This document shows, in pieces, positions 1 to 5,911 of a DNA stretch of 7,612 nt (position 1 is the stretch's first letter; every line of letters begins with the position of its first letter). Both the position numbers and the translations under genes were made by a program. The DNA is from Chloroflexota bacterium. GTDB taxonomy: Bacteria; Chloroflexota; Anaerolineae; J102. The notes beneath the pieces were generated by a model. It was not told where the DNA came from, ran no database searches, and worked only from the letters and a program-made list of their open reading frames with translations. The stretch spans positions 1 to 7,612 of the forward strand of contig JAJRXO010000051.1 in the NCBI GenBank assembly GCA_024276255.1, written 5' to 3'.

Positions 1-299
1 TAGTTCTGTTGCACCAGGCCCTCCTCGTTGATGAAGGTGGCCTGCACCGGACAGACCTTGATGCAGGGAGGATTGTCGCAGTGCATGCAGGGCCGGGGGA
101 GATAGTGGGTTCTGGTGTTGGGATATTCCCCCACCTCCTGATTGGGGATGGGAAAGACATCGTTCCACCGCATCTCCCGGCCATCCCAGGCCAGCTCGGG
201 CGAGACCGCCGGGGTGTTGTTTTCGAATCGACAGGCAATGCTGCAACCCTGACAGGCCACGCATTTTTCCAGATCGATAACCATGGACCATCTTGGCAT
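1..299 (-). CDS. Iron-sulfur electron-transfer subunit of a molybdopterin oxidoreductase (NrfC/PsrB/DmsB type), C-terminus cut by window edge
   Basis: The 99 visible residues begin MPRWSMVIDLEKCVACQGC and match the N-terminal ferredoxin-like part of the four-cluster [4Fe-4S] subunits of the DMSO reductase family. Two cysteine groups are visible: C13, C16, C19, C23 (CxxCxxCxxxC), and C71, C74, C79, C83 (CxxC, four residues, CxxxCP). Family members are usually about 200-250 residues, so more than half lies beyond position 1. The start is ATG at 299, with a GAGGAG ribosome-binding site (307-312) that overlaps the stop codon of the upstream catalytic gene. There is no signal peptide, which fits export by hitch-hiking on the Tat-signal-bearing catalytic subunit. 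The inferred role is to carry electrons between the catalytic subunit and a membrane quinone-reactive subunit. The substrate is unknown. The family call is firm, the exact subfamily is not. Confidence 0.93.
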   Translation of the reverse strand, partial: MPRWSMVIDLEKCVACQGCSIACRFENNTPAVSPELAWDGREMRWNDVFPIPNQEVGEYPNTRTHYLPRPCMHCDNPPCIKVCPVQATFINEEGLVQQN

Positions 300-310
300 G
301 ATATTGCTCC

Positions 311-2692
311 TCAGGCTTTATAAACGCGTACGCGGGTATTGGTGAAAGCAGCCAGGCCGGTTGCCGGTTCAGACTGGCCGGACATGACGTCCAGGCCATT
401 GGCGCCGCGGTCTTTGGCGTAACGTCCCACAGCTTTGTGCCCAAAGTTGTAAGGCATATTGACGGTGTCGGGCCGCAAGCCGGGCACCAGTTTCAGGCGG
501 GTCTGCACCCGGCCATAGGGACTCTCCACCACGACTTCGTCGTCCTCTTCCAGCAGGAACTCGCGTGCCGTTTCGGGATTCATCTCCACCCAGCCGCGCC
601 AGGTTTCGCCCACGGTCATACCGCTGATCTCCATGAGAGAGGGCATGTTGGCTGCGGCAGTCACCGGCCCCAGGCTCATGAGCGTAATCACATTGAGATG
701 CAGGGGATACTTGGTCTCATCGCCCTGATAGGGGGTGGGCTCGTAATGGGGTAGATACACCACATCGCCACTCACCGAAAGTCCGAGGGCAGCCAGCTGC
801 TCTTCGCCCAGGTCGACGAGCGCACAGCTGAGTTCGCGGGCAAAGAAATCGAAACGACCATCACGCGGCGAGGACAGGCGATCGCTGCCCACCACTTCCT
901 GCACCCAGCGCTTGCTGCCCCGACGGGCATAATGATAACCCGGCACCATCCACACCCCCAGTTCCTTCAGGGTGTCCCAGTCGGTGCCGATGTTCTGCAG
1001 GCGGAATTGCAGTACCTCTTCGTAGCTGTTCCAGGGGAAGGCCGACGCCACGGGATCGCCCATGGCCTTCGCCACCTTGAGGAAGAAATCGGCCGTATTC
1101 ATGGTGTTGTACAGGGGCTCGATCACTGGCTGTCGTAAAGCAATGCCGGGATAGCCCAGGCCCTCGATGTGGTCGTCCTGCCAGCGCTCCAGAAAGGTGG
1201 GCTCGGGCAGCAACAGGTCCGCGTATTGGGCGGTATCGTCCAGGAACGAGGAAAATGAGACGATGAAAGGTATCTCGCGGAAGGCATCGATGAAACGTAG
1301 CCCGCCGGGCGCCTCGAACACAGGATTGGCGTTATAGAGGAAGAGGGTGTCGATGGTGGCGGTGCCTTCCAACACCCGGTCGGCCACAGCCTGATAGGCG
1401 TGCCTGCCCAGGGGGAAGACCGTGCCGGCGCCGTCGACGCGTTCGCGCTGGCGGCCGGCTTCGGCGACCGGATCGGCTGGCAGATCAGGCCAGGGGGTGC
1501 ATGGCATATAGCGTTGGGTCTGCACGCCGCCGGGTTTATCGATATTGCCGACCAGGGCGTTGAGCATGTGTACTGCCATGCCCGCATAGAGGCCACCGAT
1601 GCTGCCGTTGAGCAATCCGCCCTTGCCGGGCAACATGGCCACGCCGGGCTGATTTTTGGCAAATTCACCGGCCAGCCGCGAGATGGTGGTCGCAGGTACG
1701 CCGGTGATCTCCTCGACCTTGCGCGGATCATATTTTTCGAGCACAAAGTTCTTGAAGCCTTTGTGTTTGACGCCATCGCTGGTAAAGTCTTCAAATCCGA
1801 ATCCGTATTCATGTACGAATTCAAAATCAATGAGACCGGCTTTGATCAACACATGGGCCATGCCCAGGGCCAGGGCGGCGTCGGTGCCGGGCTTGATGGG
1901 AACCCATTCATCGGCCTTGGCGCCGGTAACGCCCTGACGGGGATCAAAAACGACGATCTTGCCGCGGGTGGCTCGCCCCCGGCGCATATAGGAGTGCCCG
2001 GCTATGGTGCGCTGCACCACGGGCCCGGCCTCTAGCAGGTTGGCGCCGAAGCTGAGGATATAGTTGGTATTCTCCAGATCGTAGCTGGGGAAATTGTAGA
2101 TGCCCTGTGTGAAGTAGGTTGCCAGTTTGGCAGCTTCTACGTTCAGGCTGTCTTTGGCGACGGCGTTGGGCGAACCTACAGCCTCCATAAAACGCTGGAA
2201 AAACGAACGCAACTGGCCCCGCGTTTCACCGTAAAGCAACACGGCTTTTTCGGGTTGTCCTGCTGCCCGCAGGTCATTCAGACGCCGGGCAACTTCGCTG
2301 ATCGCTTCTTCCCAGCTGATCTCCTGCCACTGCCCCTCCCCACGCTCTCCACTGCGTCGCATGGGTTTCTGCAGGCGATCGGGGTTGTAGAGCAGTTCGG
2401 GAGCAGCCTGGCCTTTGGGACAGAGGGCGCCCAGGTTGATGGGGTGCATGGGGTTGCCTTCCATTTTGACCACCCGGCCATCGGCCACGCGGGCCAACAT
2501 ACCGCAACCACTGGGGCACAGCAGGCAAACGGAGGGTACCACCTTGTCTTCAGCCGAAGTAGACAGGGTCGCTTCAGCCGCGATCATCGTATAGTCGCGA
2601 CGATTGAAAGCGGGCGCAACGCCGACCACAGCAGCCACACCGGCCGCAGCACCGGTCATCTGAAGAAATTGACGTCGAGTGAAGTTAGCCAT
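311..2692 (-). CDS. Tat-exported molybdopterin oxidoreductase catalytic subunit (DMSO reductase family, PsrA/PhsA/QrcB-like)
   Basis: This 793-residue protein opens with a twin-arginine signal (TRRQFLQM, residues 5-12, then an Ala/Val/Gly-rich stretch to about 28), so it works outside the cytoplasm. A [4Fe-4S] motif follows: C56, C59, C63 and C91, then PKG with the conserved Lys93. The middle holds the molybdopterin domains (about 97-510) and the C-terminus a molybdopterin dinucleotide-binding beta-barrel (about 660-790). By hand alignment to PsrA/PhsA/NapA, the metal-ligand position (after GSPN, residues 173-176) reads Asp181-Ser-Leu-Asn184, with no Cys. It could therefore use an unusual ligand or lack molybdenum, as QrcB does. 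I chose ATG 2692 over the in-frame ATG at 2707 because GGAGG (2699-2703) sits six bases before it and Met1 falls just ahead of the twin arginines. It overlaps the diheme gene by one base (TAATG). The substrate is undetermined. Confidence 0.92.
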   Translation of the reverse strand: MANFTRRQFLQMTGAAAGVAAVVGVAPAFNRRDYTMIAAEATLSTSAEDKVVPSVCLLCPSGCGMLARVADGRVVKMEGNPMHPINLGALCPKGQAAPELLYNPDRLQKPMRRSGERGEGQWQEISWEEAISEVARRLNDLRAAGQPEKAVLLYGETRGQLRSFFQRFMEAVGSPNAVAKDSLNVEAAKLATYFTQGIYNFPSYDLENTNYILSFGANLLEAGPVVQRTIAGHSYMRRGRATRGKIVVFDPRQGVTGAKADEWVPIKPGTDAALALGMAHVLIKAGLIDFEFVHEYGFGFEDFTSDGVKHKGFKNFVLEKYDPRKVEEITGVPATTISRLAGEFAKNQPGVAMLPGKGGLLNGSIGGLYAGMAVHMLNALVGNIDKPGGVQTQRYMPCTPWPDLPADPVAEAGRQRERVDGAGTVFPLGRHAYQAVADRVLEGTATIDTLFLYNANPVFEAPGGLRFIDAFREIPFIVSFSSFLDDTAQYADLLLPEPTFLERWQDDHIEGLGYPGIALRQPVIEPLYNTMNTADFFLKVAKAMGDPVASAFPWNSYEEVLQFRLQNIGTDWDTLKELGVWMVPGYHYARRGSKRWVQEVVGSDRLSSPRDGRFDFFARELSCALVDLGEEQLAALGLSVSGDVVYLPHYEPTPYQGDETKYPLHLNVITLMSLGPVTAAANMPSLMEISGMTVGETWRGWVEMNPETAREFLLEEDDEVVVESPYGRVQTRLKLVPGLRPDTVNMPYNFGHKAVGRYAKDRGANGLDVMSGQSEPATGLAAFTNTRVRVYKA

Positions 2693-3285
2693 TAGTTTCC
2701 TCCACACGAAACAGGAGCGGTCTGTGACTGACAGGTAAATTCAGCCACGGGCAAGGGGATGGCCGCCGGCGGCGGTTCGATTGTGCCGTTGGCCAAGCCT
2801 TCCGTAAAGCTAACGAGGGCGTCAAGCTGATCTGCGGTGAGCTTGCCATCGAACGCAGGCATGCCGCTGCGCATGCGACCACGCTTGATAGTGGAACGGA
2901 TTTTGGCAGCCGAGAACCCGCTATTGGCAATCGTGACGCCAAAACCGCCTTCGCCCCGCAGACCATGACAGGAAGAGCAGGCAATATCCCATAGTTCGGC
3001 ACCATCGGAGATATCCGGCGCCAGCAACACACCGGGCAGTTCAGGGACCTGATCGGGTTTGCCCTGAGCAGCCCAGAGCATGCCCCGTAAGGTACGGGGT
3101 CCGCCGCCACCGGGGTTCACATGGCATGTGGAACAGGATTCATTCGTGCGAGCGGCATATTCGGGGAGAGCATGGGCCGTGGGTGCACCAACGGCGCTGG
3201 CGCTGATCAGATATACCGCTGCAGCGATGAATGCGATAAGAAATAGCGGGAGCAAATGAGTGCTGGTGCGAACGAGTCGTTTCAT
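2692..3285 (-). CDS. Diheme c-type cytochrome, exported or membrane-anchored
   Basis: The protein has 197 residues. A hydrophobic N-terminal segment (about 11-33) is followed by AHA (37-39), a plausible signal peptidase I site; it might instead stay as an anchor. Two heme c sites are visible. C51-STC-H55 lies in a short glycine-rich stretch (NPGGGGPR). C103-SSC-H107 opens a class I cytochrome c domain (about 90-165) with Met142 (SGMPAF) as likely sixth ligand. The tail carries C185 and C194, which could form a disulfide. ATG 3285 is preferred over an in-frame extension to 3426 because AGGAGG (3291-3296) lies five bases upstream and the signal peptide starts there. The stop codon overlaps the molybdopterin subunit start, implying translational coupling and a shared complex. 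The likely role is shuttling electrons between the tetraheme lipoprotein and the oxidoreductase; this is inferred from gene order. Confidence 0.92.
   Translation of the reverse strand: MKRLVRTSTHLLPLFLIAFIAAAVYLISASAVGAPTAHALPEYAARTNESCSTCHVNPGGGGPRTLRGMLWAAQGKPDQVPELPGVLLAPDISDGAELWDIACSSCHGLRGEGGFGVTIANSGFSAAKIRSTIKRGRMRSGMPAFDGKLTADQLDALVSFTEGLANGTIEPPPAAIPLPVAEFTCQSQTAPVSCGGN
2699..2703 (-). promoter_or_regulatory. Ribosome-binding site that fixes the molybdopterin subunit start at 2692
   Basis: GGAGG lies six bases upstream of ATG 2692 and inside the last codons of the diheme cytochrome gene. The in-frame ATG at 2707 lies upstream of this site and has no comparable motif before it, so 2692 is the better start. 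The TAATG overlap of stop and start supports translational coupling. Confidence 0.85.
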
Positions 3286-3290
3286 ACCTG

Positions 3291-3296
3291 CCTCCT
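3291..3296 (-). promoter_or_regulatory. Ribosome-binding site that fixes the diheme cytochrome start at 3285
   Basis: AGGAGG lies five bases before ATG 3285, just after the intercistronic hairpin. The reading frame extends upstream to 3426 into the tetraheme gene, but that extension has no ribosome-binding site and would bury the signal peptide, so 3285 is chosen. Confidence 0.88.
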
Positions 3297-3303
3297 GATG
3301 CGT

Positions 3304-3331
3304 GTCGTGGCGCTCCGGAGAGCGCCACGAC
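3304..3331 (-). promoter_or_regulatory. Perfect 12-bp intercistronic hairpin with a UCCG tetraloop ahead of the diheme cytochrome gene
   Basis: Bases 3304-3315 and 3320-3331 are exact reverse complements with a four-base loop. In the minus-strand transcript the loop reads C(UCCG)G, a member of the very stable UNCG tetraloop class. The hairpin sits in the 80-bp gap between the tetraheme and diheme genes and ends seven bases before the AGGAGG of the diheme gene. No T-run follows on the minus strand, so it does not look like a standard intrinsic terminator. An RNA-stability, processing or translation-tuning element is more likely. The structure is certain from the sequence; the function is inferred. 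Confidence 0.7.
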
Positions 3332-3365
3332 TTGAAGAGTGTGGGTGAGAGTTTTGAAGTGAGAT

Positions 3366-4680
3366 TTATTCGGTGGGGAGTGTCTGGGCGTAAGTCAACA
3401 CATCGATGACGTCCTGCACAGACCAACCCAGGTTGAAGCCAGAGGGCATAATCGCGCCCGGGTTACCGACAGAAGCCTTGTTGAAGAACTCCCACGGGTT
3501 ATCGCTGGCAACAGTGCCGACATACTCGACCTCTTCGCCATCGGCAAAGTCGATAGCCTTGCCGTCAGCGCCGTGGCATTCGGCACATTCGCTGAACAGG
3601 ATCTTGCCATGGTCGGCGTCTCCGCCCACGACGGTCTTGTCGGAATTGATGAAGGCTGATTTGTCGATCAAGCCCTCTTGCAGGAAGGCTACCAGCGACT
3701 GAACCTGCTCGTCACCCAGCATGCCGTCACCGACGAAGTTGTGATCAGCGTTCTTGCTACCGTTCAGCCAGGCAATGAGTTCGTCAGCTGACAGATTGCG
3801 GGCATCCCAAACGCCCTTGAAGCCGGTCTTGTGCGAGCCGGAGCCATAAGCGCCATCGACGCCTTTATAATCCCAGCCATGGCATTCCTTACAACGCCAG
3901 GTGTCCTCACCGCTGCGGGTGTTGGAAGACTGGGTGGCCCACAGAGGTTGATCGCCTGCAGGCGGTTCCACGCCCATCACCTTCATCCAGTTATCATAGA
4001 GCAAGCCGCCCTCGGTCACAGGAGAAGAAGTCGGCAGGGTTGACGCATAGGCCAACAGGTCTGCATATTCCTGGTCGGTGGCGCCGATGTCGACCATCGA
4101 AGGCATTTCATCTTCGCCGGGTTGCCCGAAGCGCGCCTTGTGCAGGAACTCCCACGGGTTGTCACTGGCGATGGTGCCGTAGTACTCTACCTCGCCTTCG
4201 TCAGCACCGAAGTTGATGGCCAGACCTTGCGGGCCGTGGCAGTCTTCGCAGGTTCCCTCAAAGAACTCCTTTCCCGCTGCCGGGTCGCCATCGACCGGGG
4301 TCTTGTCGGCATTGACGAATTTGCTATCGTCTACCAGTTCCTGGGTGATGAAGAGGGCCAGATCGGTGAGAGCCTGATCATCCATGACAGTGGAGAAGTC
4401 ATGATCAGGATTGGTCTCGCCTTTGAGTGCGCCCAACACATAGGCGGCACCCTTGCTGGCAGCGTCCATCACGCCTTTGAAGCCGGTCTTGTGCGAGCCG
4501 GAGCCATAAGCGCCGTCAACGCCTTTGTAATCCCAGCCATGACATTCCTTACAACGCCAGGTGTCGGCGCCGCTGCGCGTGTTGGTGGACTGGGTGGCCC
4601 AGAGCGGTTGGTCTTCGCTGGGACCTTCAACACCGAGCTCTTCCATCCAGTTGTCATAGAGACGGCCACCATGCAGCGAA
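3366..4680 (-). repeat. Tandem duplication of about 660 bp inside the tetraheme gene
   Basis: Sequence recurs at an offset of exactly 660 bp. Bases 3811-3960 match 4471-4620 almost base for base, and the match around 3487-3520 pairs with 4147-4180. This corresponds to two diheme units in the encoded protein. Conservation is very uneven: it is near-identical around the CKECH heme and the following DYKGVDGAYGSGSHKTGFKG stretch, and weak in the linking regions. Either purifying selection or occasional gene conversion keeps the conserved block alike. Confidence 0.88.
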
Positions 4681-4865
4681 TCGCCCACCAGTTCGGGGGC
4701 TTTGGTGGGTTCGGGGGCCTTGGTGGGTTCGGGGGCCTTGGTTGGGGCAGGCGCTTTGGTTGGCGCCGGGGCCTTGGTGGGTTCGGCTTTCTGGCCGCCA
4801 CAGGCTGCCAGGGCAAATGCAGCCAGGAGCAGAACAGCCAGCCATACGATGGTTCGTTTGTTCAT
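3366..4865 (-). CDS. Tetraheme c-type cytochrome lipoprotein with internal duplication
   Basis: This 499-residue protein starts with a lipoprotein signal ending in the lipobox LAAC (Cys22 would be lipidated), then a Pro-Thr-Lys-Ala linker (29-58) that would hold the heme domains away from the membrane. Four CxxCH sites follow: C105-KEC-H109, C206-EDC-H210, C325-KEC-H329 and C427-AEC-H431. The protein is two copies of one diheme unit (about 66-279 and 286-498), offset by 220 residues. The stretch around each CKECH heme is nearly identical in the two copies. Met254 and Met473 (MPS) are candidate ligands for the second and fourth hemes. The conserved His125/His345 and His155/His375 could serve the others. 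ATG 4865 has AGGAGG (4871-4876) five bases upstream. It is probably an extracytoplasmic electron conduit for the downstream diheme cytochrome and oxidoreductase. The donor or acceptor is unknown. Confidence 0.93.
   Translation of the reverse strand: MNKRTIVWLAVLLLAAFALAACGGQKAEPTKAPAPTKAPAPTKAPEPTKAPEPTKAPELVGDSLHGGRLYDNWMEELGVEGPSEDQPLWATQSTNTRSGADTWRCKECHGWDYKGVDGAYGSGSHKTGFKGVMDAASKGAAYVLGALKGETNPDHDFSTVMDDQALTDLALFITQELVDDSKFVNADKTPVDGDPAAGKEFFEGTCEDCHGPQGLAINFGADEGEVEYYGTIASDNPWEFLHKARFGQPGEDEMPSMVDIGATDQEYADLLAYASTLPTSSPVTEGGLLYDNWMKVMGVEPPAGDQPLWATQSSNTRSGEDTWRCKECHGWDYKGVDGAYGSGSHKTGFKGVWDARNLSADELIAWLNGSKNADHNFVGDGMLGDEQVQSLVAFLQEGLIDKSAFINSDKTVVGGDADHGKILFSECAECHGADGKAIDFADGEEVEYVGTVASDNPWEFFNKASVGNPGAIMPSGFNLGWSVQDVIDVLTYAQTLPTE
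4692..4781 (-). repeat. Five tandem 18-bp units encoding the PTKAP(A/E) linker
   Basis: Five consecutive 18-bp units (4692-4709, 4710-4727, 4728-4745, 4746-4763, 4764-4781) encode residues 29-58 of the tetraheme lipoprotein, each reading Pro-Thr-Lys-Ala-Pro plus Ala or Glu. The first three units on the + strand differ from one another at only one or two bases. The fourth and fifth, nearest the lipobox, have diverged more. The product is a rigid, charged, proline-rich spacer between the lipid anchor and the first heme domain. Similar linkers are frequent in Chloroflexota lipoproteins. The array is in frame, so gain or loss of a unit would change spacer length without breaking the gene. Confidence 0.9.
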
Positions 4866-4874
4866 GACTTCCTC

Positions 4875-5123
4875 CTAAGAAGAGTGTAATGAAGATTGAC
4901 TACCACTACCAGAAGGTGTGGAAGTTTGCGATGATGCGATGATACGCGCCTTGAGTTCTTCCAGGGCGGCCCGTAACGAGGCGATGTCTTCTTCGTGCAA
5001 ACGCCGGGTGGCTTCGAGCTGACGCTCAAGCACCAAAACAGCGTAGGCCAGATCTCGGTCATGTTTCTGAATTGAGGGATCTGAATGTTGGGTTTGAGAC
5101 ATCGGAGGTTTTTTTGAGTGCAT
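4875..5123 (-). CDS. Small coiled-coil protein of unknown function
   Basis: This is a roughly 82-residue soluble protein that I do not recognise. Its centre (about residues 24-62) is a charged heptad-like helix (AYAVLVLERQLEATRRL, then HEEDIASLRAALEEL) expected to form a coiled coil. It is followed by a Ser/Thr/Gly/Gln-rich tail and preceded by a polar N-terminus. It has no cysteine, signal peptide or membrane segment. The stop codon (TAG, 4875-4877) overlaps the ribosome-binding site of the tetraheme gene, so it is probably the first gene of the electron-transfer operon. The start is uncertain: ATG 5123 and ATG 5102 are in frame, as is TTG 5126, and none has a Shine-Dalgarno sequence. ATG 5102 would give a 75-residue protein. 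It could be an oligomerising accessory or regulatory protein, but nothing in the sequence decides that. Confidence 0.6.
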   Translation of the reverse strand: MHSKKPPMSQTQHSDPSIQKHDRDLAYAVLVLERQLEATRRLHEEDIASLRAALEELKARIIASSQTSTPSGSGSQSSLHSS

Positions 5124-5126
5124 CAA

Positions 5127-5266
5127 GGGGAGGATTTTTTATCCCGTACTCATCTTAGCAAGTTTGCTCTCATAAAAGAACACCCGATCGGCTACCGATC
5201 GGGTATCAAATGGCTATAATATGAGAATGAGATAGGAGCCGCGCGGCACGCGGCCGCAGCGTTCGC
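5127..5266 (-). promoter_or_regulatory. Intergenic region between the two-component system and the electron-transfer operon
   Basis: These 140 bases are the largest gene-free stretch in the window and the only place where a promoter for the electron-transfer operon would be expected. They contain the terminator-like hairpin (5182-5204) and, next to the response regulator stop, a small GC-only hairpin (GCCGCG at 5238-5243 pairing with CGCGGC at 5249-5254). The part between the terminator and the small coiled-coil gene is AT-rich. I see no convincing -35/-10 pair: a TAAGAT on the minus strand has no good -35 partner. Calling it regulatory rests on position. Confidence 0.4.
5182..5204 (-). terminator. 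Hairpin after the response regulator gene, probable intrinsic terminator
   Basis: A perfect 10-bp inverted repeat (ACCCGATCGG, loop CTA, CCGATCGGGT) lies about 65 bp beyond the response regulator stop. On the minus strand the stem is followed by GTTCTTTTATG, a short and imperfect T-rich run, so it fits a weak to moderate intrinsic terminator for the two-component operon. The half-site is itself nearly palindromic (CCGATCGG), so an operator for a dimeric regulator is an alternative. Confidence 0.65.
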
Positions 5267-5911
5267 TTAGATCAGGCCCTGACGAATGGCCATTGCCACA
5301 GCCTGGGTGCGGTCTGCCACCCCCAATGTTTCCAGCAATTCCTGCACTTTTTTCTTCACCGTTGCTTCACTGTAATTCAGGCGCTCGGCAATCTCGCGAT
5401 TGGTAAGGCCATCCGCCATCAAGAGCAACAACTGTTTTTCGTCGCTGCTGATCCCGTATGTTTCCGCGGTATGCTCCGCTGCCAGATGTTGGAATTCGTT
5501 CAGCACCCGATCCATGAGCAAGGGGCTGAGCAGCCGCTTTCCAGCGTACACGGCCCGGATCGATGCCGGAAGCTCGTCCAGCGAGACATCTTTCAGCAGA
5601 TAAGCATGGGCTCCGGCCTCGAGTGCGCCAAACAAATAATCATCATCGTCATACGTGGTGAGGATGATCACCCGGCATTCGGGATGGGTGCGGCGCAGAT
5701 TACGGGCGATCTGAATGCCATCGTACTGTCCCAGGCGCACATCCAGCAAGATGACCTCGGGTTGTCTTTCGACGATCTGCTCCTCCACGCTGATGGGAGA
5801 CTCCGCCTCGCCAACCACGGCAATATCGGGAAAGGCGCCCAGCAAGCTGCGCACCCCCTGACGGACAATAGGATGATCATCGACAATGAGGACGCGAATC
5901 GGTGTGCTCAT
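5267..5911 (-). CDS. NarL/FixJ-family response regulator (REC plus LuxR-type HTH)
   Basis: The 214-residue protein has a receiver domain (about 5-122) with the acidic pair Asp11-Asp12, phosphoacceptor Asp57 (LLDVRL), switch residue Thr85 or Thr86 and conserved Lys107. A linker leads to a C-terminal LuxR/GerE-type helix-turn-helix (about 152-214), including LTNREIAERLNYSEATVKKK, the DNA-recognition region. Length and layout are normal for the family. Its ATG (5911) overlaps the stop codon of the histidine kinase gene (ATGA), indicating translational coupling and a cognate pair. No clear ribosome-binding site precedes it, which fits coupling. A hairpin terminator lies about 65 bp after its stop. 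Its target promoter is unknown. The adjacent electron-transfer operon on the same strand is the obvious candidate, by position only. Confidence 0.96.
   Translation of the reverse strand: MSTPIRVLIVDDHPIVRQGVRSLLGAFPDIAVVGEAESPISVEEQIVERQPEVILLDVRLGQYDGIQIARNLRRTHPECRVIILTTYDDDDYLFGALEAGAHAYLLKDVSLDELPASIRAVYAGKRLLSPLLMDRVLNEFQHLAAEHTAETYGISSDEKQLLLLMADGLTNREIAERLNYSEATVKKKVQELLETLGVADRTQAVAMAIRQGLI

Noticed and set aside
9..323. Plus-strand 104-codon frame at the window start
   Set aside because: The minus strand here encodes the iron-sulfur subunit with eight correctly spaced cysteines; the plus-strand frame is its shadow.
1123..1830. Minus-strand 235-codon frame within the molybdopterin gene
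   Set aside because: Out-of-frame reading of the oxidoreductase with a Ser/Pro/Cys-rich composition typical of a shadow. The main frame is intact, so this is not a frameshift remnant.
1400..2035. Plus-strand open frame (211 codons) opposite the molybdopterin subunit
   Set aside because: High-GC antisense shadow with no recognisable motif. The opposite strand encodes a coherent full-length oxidoreductase.
4122..4889. Long plus-strand open frame (255 codons) rich in Gly/Phe
   Set aside because: It lies antisense to the tetraheme gene, and its Gly-Phe run is just the reverse reading of the PTKAP repeat. The minus strand has heme motifs, a lipobox and an SD; this frame has none.
5215..5220. TATAAT on the plus strand as a promoter
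   Set aside because: No -35 partner lies at the right spacing, and it would drive transcription antisense into the two-component genes. It probably reflects AT-rich intergenic sequence.
5238..5254. GC-rich hairpin just after the response regulator stop as terminator
   Set aside because: The stem is only six pairs and no T-run follows on the minus strand. The 5182-5204 hairpin is the better terminator candidate.
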